From Cyanobium sp. Cruz-8D1 (GTDB taxonomy: Bacteria; Cyanobacteriota; Cyanobacteriia; PCC-6307; Cyanobiaceae), in assembly GCF_024345975.1 (NCBI RefSeq), contig NZ_JAGQCD010000026.1, positions 1 to 49,126 of the forward strand: a DNA stretch of 49,126 nucleotides. Reading direction: 5' to 3'. The notes beneath the pieces are model-generated. The model was not told the DNA's origin. It worked only from the letters and a program-made list of their open reading frames with translations, and searched no databases. Every line of letters begins with the position of its first letter. Positions within the stretch are counted from its first letter, which is position 1. Position numbers and translations under genes: made by a program. Below, piece after piece: positions 43,525-49,126 of the stretch.

Positions 43525-44074
43525 CAATTGATTACAGCATTCTACAGCGCTCTCAACTAGTTGTTGCTTGCATGGGATCCTCACAGCATCGTGATCAGCT
43601 TGGGGCAATGATCGCCATTACGCCAACTAGCCAACGCGCGTCAACACTGAGCTGGGTTGACAGCCAAGCCCCAGCTTTGAAGCATGTCTGGAAACCACTA
43701 TGCGCTGGATCTTGGAGCATTGGAATTGACATAGCCATGTACGTGATAGGGCCAGTTATGCCGGAGAGCCCCTTGGTGAGTTTGACGGGAACCTTGGCAT
43801 CATTCCTTCTGCTACGGCAGCCGCTGGCAGCCAATGCGAAGCAGAGCCAACTGCTTTCACAACAAAAACTATGACTAGGCCTATAGTATCTCATCGAAGC
43901 ATAGTACCAAGGCACTTCTCCCAGTACCAATGAGGACACCACACCAGCTACCATTCAAAGCAAGCCTCAGGTTTTGCATCACAAGCAGTCCTGATGTTTG
44001 CCAATTTTCATGGCATACCTTCACTCATCCCACCTCCGAACCAATCAGGCAGTCAGACAAACCCAATACCTAAA
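43525..44074. other. Transition region of lower GC without a recognised gene
   Basis: Composition drops from the GC-rich left flank toward the AT-rich glycosyltransferase. The minus frame 43595-43954 and the plus frame that runs to 43874 have no recognisable motif. Probably the scar of the insertion that brought in the next gene. Confidence 0.4.
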
Positions 44075-46609
44075 ATGACAAGTCCAATTCTAGAGCTTAG
44101 AAAACTAAAGGCCAATGGCCAATGGAGCGATCTTCGCCGGTTAGTCAAGGAGCTCACCAAAGCAGGCTACCCGAAGAGCATTCTTGATTCGTTTGCAAGC
44201 GAAGAAGTTACTTCATGCGAACCGCACCCTTACATCTATCCCTGGCACCAAGAACTTAGGGATCTTGGAGGAATCCAAGGATCGCCATTGGTAAGCATAA
44301 TAGTTGTCTCCTATAACTCAGGTCGTGATCTGTTGCGCCTTCTGCCGACACTTACACTGCAAAGCTATCTAAACTGGGAGCTGGTTCTCATTGAGAATGG
44401 GGACGAAGACACGTATTCTTTAGTGCAAGACCATGTTGATAGCCTGCGTTATGTCCAAGCTGACAATCCTGGGTTTGCCGAAGGTAATAACATTGGCCTA
44501 GAGTATGCATCGGGGGAGCTTCTTCTCCTTTTGAACCCAGACACGGAGCTCCAGCGTGAGACGCTCAAAGAATTGGTCCACGCAATATCAATTGACAACA
44601 CTGCCGCTGCGGCTTCCCCGCGCATTTTCTTTTCCAAACCATTTACTAAGATTACAATTAGCTCAACAAGACATCTACCTTTTACCCTAGATATTGCACC
44701 CATTCTCAAATTCGCAAGTTACAAGAAGTTCTTTGTAAGGGAAGGGACTTTAAAAGCAGGCTCGATTGTGGAGTCGGACGAGAATTCGAGAATTTCATTA
44801 GATATAGCTATTGACGAGCTGAGCTCAAGCATTGAATTCCTCCTACATCTTTCCGATTCAAGCTGCAGTCATGCGGATGTAGCTGTTGACTTTGAAGGCA
44901 GCGGTGAGACTCCTTTCCACATTGATGCTACGCTTGAGAAAAGACTTTACAAGATTGACCTAAGCCGCCAGATTCATTCAGCATCTAGATATTTGATCAA
45001 CAACTGCGGCTCTGGTATTCGCGCTGAAAGCAGGGAAGTATTTGATGTTGGTTTTGGCGAAGTTGACCATGGACAATACGGACAGAGGGCTTATCGCGAT
45101 GCATTCTGCGGATGCTGCGTACTACTAAGAAGAGATTTGTTTGTAGCCAGAAAAATCTTTATAAGTGAATATTTCGCTTACTTTGAGGACTCAGAGCTCA
45201 GCTTTTGGATTAGATCAAACAAGATGAATATACTTTATGTGCCATCTGCAATTGTTTATCATAGGCATTCTGAGAGTACTAGTGAGGGCAGCAGGCTGTG
45301 GAATACTCTCGTTAATAGAAGCTCTATAATTTACCAATCCATCACCTCATGCTCAGGACAGAGAGCAATCGATAGATTACACATAGATTACATGCAGATT
45401 AGCGAAGGCAAGCATGCGGGCCTAACCAAGAGACTTTCGGCTTACGATGCAGCCCTAATCAATATTCAACCCTCCAAGCTTATATCAGCACATGGAGAAT
45501 TTACTATTGGGATCTATAATTCATATTGGAGCTCACTAGGTGGAGGCGAAAAGCATGCACTCGATTTCGCGTGTCTCGCGATGAGCCTTGGCTACAAAGT
45601 CTATCTCATATCGGAGAAACGATTTTCCAGGCGCAAACTGGCTACGTATTATAACATAAATCTCGAGGGTGTCAAAAAGCTCATTTCTTCTAACATATCG
45701 GAAAGCCTAACACAAAGATTTGACGTCTTTGTAAATTCTACATATCAATCAAACTTGGTTTCCCGCGCCACCAAATCATATTATATCGTTTCGTTTCCGC
45801 ATAAGAATGTGAGTCAAGAGTTTTTGGCTTCCTACCTGTTCTTGCACAATTCAAGTTTCACTCAGGAATGGGCAAAGACGTATTGGGGTGAGCACAGCAT
45901 GATGGTCATAAATCCAATTCTGGGGTTTTACAAGGAAATCGCCAAAAAGCCATTCTTGCACACAGATCAAAGTGCTCAGAAGGAAAAGATAATTTTATCT
46001 ATCGGTCGCTTTAATTATGACGGTCACTGCAAGAATCAGCATTTAATTGCCAACATGTTCAAAAATCTACTTTCAAATGGATTTATTTCAAGTGACTGGA
46101 AGCTTGTGATAGCCGGCTCTGTAAATCATACGGAGAGATCGTCAACTCGCCACTTTTCTGATGTATGTGGAATCTTAGACGGTCTTCATGCGGAAGTCCT
46201 CCCCAATGCGTCAAGAGAAGTTATTCTAAGTTTCTACCAGAGATCATCTATTTATATTCATGCTACTGGACTGGGATCGGAGCCCAAAAAGAGTCCTGAA
46301 AAGTTTGAACATTTTGGGATTTCTGTATTTGAAGCATTGGTTAATGGCTGCATTCCAGTAGTCCATAAAGACGGAGGTCCAGCTGGCCAAATGCGTAACG
46401 TTAATGACGCCTATATCTTCTCAAGCAATGATGATATGCATGCATCAGTCCGGAATGCTGTTTTCAATTTTGAGTCAATGAGCCAAGAAGCGCGCGAACG
46501 TACTGCACGTCAACTTCAAGAAACCGCTGTTGAAATGATGAATTACTCCGTTACGGCGGCATCTGCATTACTTAGCTGTATGGTACATGAGAAGCCAGTC
46601 CAATCATGA
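44075..46609 (+). CDS. Two-domain glycosyltransferase: interrupted GT2 domain plus GT4 domain
   Basis: About 844 residues from the ATG at 44075 (an ATG at 43994 is also in frame). Residues 72-185 begin a GT-A fold (SIIVVSYNSGRDLLRLLPTL, NPGFAEGNNIGLEYASGELL, NPDTE at 154-158). Residues about 195-340 are an extra strand-rich segment of unknown fold. GT2 resumes at 342 with DAFCGCCVLLRRDLF and YFEDSELSFWIR. A GT4 module follows from about 480 (YNSYWSSLGGGEKHALDFA, ILSIGRFNYDGHCKNQ near 638, HFGISVFEALVNGCIPVVHK near 746). Base composition is clearly AT-richer than the flanks, so horizontal origin is likely. It should build part of a surface polysaccharide. Confidence 0.82.
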   Translation: MTSPILELRKLKANGQWSDLRRLVKELTKAGYPKSILDSFASEEVTSCEPHPYIYPWHQELRDLGGIQGSPLVSIIVVSYNSGRDLLRLLPTLTLQSYLNWELVLIENGDEDTYSLVQDHVDSLRYVQADNPGFAEGNNIGLEYASGELLLLLNPDTELQRETLKELVHAISIDNTAAAASPRIFFSKPFTKITISSTRHLPFTLDIAPILKFASYKKFFVREGTLKAGSIVESDENSRISLDIAIDELSSSIEFLLHLSDSSCSHADVAVDFEGSGETPFHIDATLEKRLYKIDLSRQIHSASRYLINNCGSGIRAESREVFDVGFGEVDHGQYGQRAYRDAFCGCCVLLRRDLFVARKIFISEYFAYFEDSELSFWIRSNKMNILYVPSAIVYHRHSESTSEGSRLWNTLVNRSSIIYQSITSCSGQRAIDRLHIDYMQISEGKHAGLTKRLSAYDAALINIQPSKLISAHGEFTIGIYNSYWSSLGGGEKHALDFACLAMSLGYKVYLISEKRFSRRKLATYYNINLEGVKKLISSNISESLTQRFDVFVNSTYQSNLVSRATKSYYIVSFPHKNVSQEFLASYLFLHNSSFTQEWAKTYWGEHSMMVINPILGFYKEIAKKPFLHTDQSAQKEKIILSIGRFNYDGHCKNQHLIANMFKNLLSNGFISSDWKLVIAGSVNHTERSSTRHFSDVCGILDGLHAEVLPNASREVILSFYQRSSIYIHATGLGSEPKKSPEKFEHFGISVFEALVNGCIPVVHKDGGPAGQMRNVNDAYIFSSNDDMHASVRNAVFNFESMSQEARERTARQLQETAVEMMNYSVTAASALLSCMVHEKPVQS

Positions 46610-46672
46610 TAGCACCATTATTACAATGAGCACCTCGAATAATCAGCAATTTGCAAGGTCTCTACGGACATG

Positions 46673-46694
46673 AAAAAGCCGCCGAAGAGGCGGC
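46673..46694 (-). terminator. Hairpin with T tract on the minus strand
   Basis: On the minus strand GCCGCC / GGCGGC closes a TCTTC loop and is followed by five T residues. It faces leftward transcription arriving from the TPR-like gene or the IS remnant. Confidence 0.6.
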
Positions 46695-46892
46695 AGAGCA
46701 AGAGAATCTTATCTAAACCATCGACGAGATCGCTTGAATCATGGGACCCTCTCCAGGAGATTCATGCAACAGTTGCTACATGGGAAGAGCGCTAGAGATA
46801 ACGAAGGAAATTGAAGGTCAGGTTCTTGAGGCCCCACCAAGCATCATTCCATTCTAGCCCAATCATTCTCGTCAGCTTTCCACCGGAAGCGC

Positions 46893-47045
46893 TACTTTAA
46901 CAACAGCTTGGTGGAACGTCGGTGGCGAACCATAATTCTGGGGCGGCGTATGTCAGGACCTATGAGTATGGCTAGGATGCGAAGGTCTTGCTAACTCGTT
47001 TTACTTGGGAGAACTGCCATGAAAGACCTCACTGTTCACTGGGGT
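46893..47045 (+). mobile_element. IS3-type integrase remnant
   Basis: One frame reads YFNNSLVERRWRTI, the D-N-x-x-VERxWRTxK region of IS3-family integrases. A shifted frame continues AYVRTYEYG, stop, DAKVLLTRFTWENCHERPHC then SLG, matching YLR.YES..EA...L..F..FYN.ERPHxSLG. Only about 45 residues near the third catalytic region survive with a frameshift and a stop. No inverted repeats could be located. Confidence 0.45.
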
Positions 47046-47274
47046 CAAGAACTCTCAAAGTGGCCTACACTGAATTAGCAAGTTAGCCATCCCACTCAGA
47101 GTTAACAGTGACTGTAGACTCATTGACAAAGTAAGAGTTGAGCACCTCAACCTGCGCGGCTTTGTAGTTCTTGGGATAATGTGTCCCACACGACTTGGAG
47201 GCCACCCCAACCCACGAAGCAGATGGCCGAAACCGCTTTGGCCGGCCAATCGCCATGAACCATGATGCACAAGC

Positions 47275-48531
47275 TCAATGCAGCTGTGCTGCAAGCACTT
47301 GCATGCTACCGATACCGGGGAAGCGCGACAATCCCACTTTAACCTTTACCCGCGCCTCATCAAATCGCTTGAGCGCAATCAGGTCTTGCGTCGCGCGGGC
47401 ATAGCCCATCCAATTACCAGGATGATGATAAATCAGGCCCAGAGCAAAATCAAGGGACTTGTTATGGTCGCCTATGGCACGATAAACATCATTTGCAACA
47501 ATAAGGATATTGGCCTGCCCAGGAAAGCGATCCAAGCCATCCTGGATCTTGTTACGCGCCTCATCAAATCGCTTGAGCGCAATCAGGTCTTGCGTCGCGC
47601 GGGCATAGCCCATCCAATTGCCAGGATGATGATAAATCAGGCCCAGAGCAAAATCAAGGGACTTGTTATGGTCGCCTATGGCACGATAAACATCATTTGC
47701 AACAATAAGGATATTTGCCTGCCCAGGAAAGCGATCCAAGCCATCCTGGATCTTGTTACGCGCCTCATCAAATCGCTTGAGCGCAATCAGGTCTCGCGAC
47801 GCACGAGCATATCCCTTCCAATTGTCAGGATGATGAAAGATCAGTTCCAGAGCACAATCAAGAGACTTGTTGCGGTCGCCTGAAACACGATAAGCATCAT
47901 ATGCAACATCAAGGATATTTGCCTGCCCAGGAAAGCGATCCAAGCCATCCTGGATCTTGTTACGCGCCTCATCAAATCGCTTGAGCGCAATCAAGTCTTG
48001 CGTCGCACGAGCATATCCCTTCCAATTATCAGGATGATGAAAGATCAGGCCCAGAGCATATTCAAGGGACTTGTTGCGGTCGCCTAAAGTACGATAAATA
48101 TCATTTGCAATGGTCAGAATATTGGCTTGTTGAGGGAACTTTTCCACCCCCTGCTGAGTGAGAAGCTTGGCCTCTTCCAGTCTCTGCAAAGCAATTAGAT
48201 CCTGTGCCGCAAGGCCATAACCTTTCCAGCTGCCTGGATGATGACTGATCAAGGCCTGTGCACATTCTAAAGACTTCTCTCGGCTGCCCGCCGCACGATA
48301 GACAGCGCTGGCAACGGAAAGGAGACTGGCCTGATAGGGGTAGCTGTAAAGACCCTCTTGAATTTTGATCTCTGCTTGAAAATATGATTTTTGGCTCAAA
48401 AGAACCTGCGTCTCCTTGACAAAGACTCTCCAGTCATTCATTGGTGCATAGAGCATCATTGAACAAGTATCGCACAGGTCTTGGCCGTGGCCAAAGCCAT
48501 GGCCATTCGCCCTGCCTTTGGCTGGTTTCAT
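47275..48531 (-). CDS. TPR-like solenoid protein with near-identical 68-residue repeats
   Basis: 418 residues from the ATG at 48531 (ATG at 48459 is a plausible later start). Six units of 68 residues follow one another: GYARATQDLIALKRFDEARN, KIQDGLDRFPGQANILIVAN, DVYRAIGDHNKSLDFALGLI, YHHPGNWM. Each holds two helix-turn-helix pairs with the A/L/F spacing of TPRs. The N-terminal two units have drifted; the C-terminal two are almost identical in DNA. No signal peptide and no catalytic domain. TPR proteins beside glycosyltransferases often act as scaffolds in polysaccharide assembly; here that is inference. GC is lower than the core genome. Confidence 0.75.
   Translation of the reverse strand: MKPAKGRANGHGFGHGQDLCDTCSMMLYAPMNDWRVFVKETQVLLSQKSYFQAEIKIQEGLYSYPYQASLLSVASAVYRAAGSREKSLECAQALISHHPGSWKGYGLAAQDLIALQRLEEAKLLTQQGVEKFPQQANILTIANDIYRTLGDRNKSLEYALGLIFHHPDNWKGYARATQDLIALKRFDEARNKIQDGLDRFPGQANILDVAYDAYRVSGDRNKSLDCALELIFHHPDNWKGYARASRDLIALKRFDEARNKIQDGLDRFPGQANILIVANDVYRAIGDHNKSLDFALGLIYHHPGNWMGYARATQDLIALKRFDEARNKIQDGLDRFPGQANILIVANDVYRAIGDHNKSLDFALGLIYHHPGNWMGYARATQDLIALKRFDEARVKVKVGLSRFPGIGSMQVLAAQLH
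47351..48166 (-). repeat. Tandem 204-bp repeat, four clear units
   Basis: Units begin at 47351, 47555, 47759 and 47963, each exactly 204 bases. Units one and two differ at only two positions I can find; units three and four carry a few more changes; more diverged units continue to about 48370. The period keeps the reading frame (68 codons). Confidence 0.92.
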
Positions 48532-48543
48532 CGCCTCTTTAGC

Positions 48544-48835
48544 CAGAGCTAACTCAAAGTTTAAACATGAGTTAGGCTCTGGCTGCTGGCGTCGCAGTCG
48601 CCAGCAGCGCAGTGATGTCGTGCATCACCGCCTGTAGGCCGGCTCGGATCGACTGAAATCCGGCGAGCCGCGGCAGGTTGAAAGCTACAGTCCGCAGCGT
48701 GGCCATCGTGCGAAGCCATTGCCCGGCCCGATGTCAACTACGTAGGCGGTCGCGCCTACCTAATCGTCGCCGAACAGCGATGCAGCATCTTCAGGTTGGC
48801 TATGATCGTCAAGAGGAAGTAGTCCCCACCCCAAG
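48544..48835 (-). mobile_element. Degenerate ISAs1-family remnant
   Basis: The end at 48544 reads CAGAGCTAACTCAAAG, differing in three of sixteen positions from the intact terminal repeat CAGGGCTGATTCAAAG. Minus-strand text near 48590-48720 gives LAGFQSIRAGLQAVMHDIT (transposase C-terminus). Further upstream (48775-48830) a separate block reads GDYFLLTIIANLKMLHR, the G-G-x-Y-V-L-x-x-K-A-N-Q-K-x-L-H region. The part between, including the last catalytic residue region, is deleted or scrambled. The intact copy at 48836 abuts it. Confidence 0.75.
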
Positions 48836-49126
48836 CAGGGCTGATTCAAAGTTTCAGCATGGGTTCGGTTCTGGCTGGCGCATCGCCATCTCCAGCAGCG
48901 TCGTGATGTCATGCATCACCGCCTGTAGGCCGGCTCGGATCGACTGAAATCCGGCGAGGCGCAGCAGGTTGAGGGCTGCCGTTCGCAGGCTCGCCATCAC
49001 GCCAGCGCCATTGCCCCGGTAACGGTGGGCGTCCTCATGCAGCTGTGTGTCCCGGATCCAGTGCCAGCTCTCAATGCTCCAACGGTCCCGCACCTGTCGC
49101 AGCAGAGCTTCTGGCGTGGTGCGCAA
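48836..49126 (-). mobile_element. ISAs1-family insertion sequence, 3' part, runs off the right end
   Basis: The inner end carries the terminal repeat CAGGGCTGATTCAAAGT at 48836-48852, in inverted orientation to the left copy's outer end at 361-377. The element has inserted in, or directly beside, an older ISAs1 remnant in the same orientation. Confidence 0.88.
48854..49126 (-). CDS. ISAs1-family transposase, C-terminal part (partial)
   Basis: The last 90 residues; the N-terminus lies off the right end. The text VRDRWSIESWHWIRDTQLHE then DAHRYRGNGAGVMASLRTAA and FQSIRAGLQAVMHDITTLLE is the conserved C-terminus of ISAs1 transposases, including the ExWHWxxDxxxxED catalytic-Glu region. It ends 18 bases from the inverted repeat, as is usual. 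Confidence 0.9.
   Translation of the reverse strand: MRTTPEALLRQVRDRWSIESWHWIRDTQLHEDAHRYRGNGAGVMASLRTAALNLLRLAGFQSIRAGLQAVMHDITTLLEMAMRQPEPNPC

Noticed and set aside
43595..43954. 119-codon minus-strand frame
   Set aside because: No motif, and lies in a composition-transition region with pseudogenes on one side.
47351..48166. CRISPR-like or noncoding repeat array
   Set aside because: Period of exactly 204 bases keeps an open frame of 68-residue TPR-like units; no spacers, so it is a coding repeat.

Overview
The window looks like a piece of a high-GC unicellular picocyanobacterium of the marine/freshwater Synechococcus-Cyanobium (alpha-cyanobacterial) lineage. The support is psbA with all D1 signature residues, a circularly permuted two-piece tmRNA whose tag reads ANNIVRFSRQAAPVAA, a CP12 of the picocyanobacterial type, and a cyanobacterial housekeeping block. 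Both window ends lie inside copies of the same ISAs1-family insertion sequence (the 5' part on the left, the 3' part on the right), as expected of a draft contig that stops at repeats.

Layout. 1-1500: an ISAs1 end that has cut a SLOG/DUF2493 gene, a gene-poor stretch, and the 3' half of a tRNA-Arg(UCU) that looks like an integrase attachment scar. 1502-7261: accessory envelope genes: an N-terminal-barrel (inverse autotransporter-like) beta-helix protein, an unusual SDF transporter fused to a family-3 solute-binding domain, and YccF. 7321-11753: a bidirectional arsenic locus, acr3 and arsR on one side and the ArsJ-type GAPDH, arsJ and a DUF3598-like gene on the other. 11809-14541: a decayed small secreted gene, a PilZ protein, a membrane pentapeptide-repeat protein and a HAD hydrolase. 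14591-29463: core block with psbA (Glu130, high-light type D1), a lipoprotein, aspartoacylase, a Xi-class glutathione transferase, DUF2301, ABC-F, CP12, ObgE, a MalK-like ATPase, MutS2, a VOC protein, HemB, a DnaJ-like protein and a thioredoxin-fold protein. 29626-34401: a second PilZ, a small Gly/Pro-rich secreted protein, a translationally coupled solute-binding lipoprotein and MscS channel, and a frameshifted DUF2252 gene. 34470-34745: tmRNA. 34782-42655: Kdo synthesis (kdsB; kdsD-kdsA-kdsC) with a glycosyltransferase and a DES1-like desaturase in the same transcription direction, facing a second glycosyltransferase coupled to a KpsC-like Kdo transferase. 42910-49126: a decaying accessory end with rmlA/rmlB remnants, an AT-rich two-domain glycosyltransferase, a 204-bp tandem-repeat TPR-like gene, an IS3-type remnant and nested ISAs1 sequences.

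How the genes work together. The most coherent unit is 34782-42655: all four enzymes that turn ribulose-5-phosphate into CMP-Kdo, plus a single-module Kdo transferase of the KpsC family, point to a Kdo-linked surface glycan in a lineage whose LPS has been reported to lack Kdo. A lipid desaturase and two glycosyltransferases in the same cluster suggest that the lipid anchor and the glycan are made together (inference). The arsenic locus covers both arsenite efflux (Acr3) and the arsenate route (GAPDH-made 1-arseno-3-phosphoglycerate exported by ArsJ). Two orphan transport arrangements, the SDF-SBP3 fusion and the SBP-MscS pair, look like sensing or gated-transport devices of unknown ligand.
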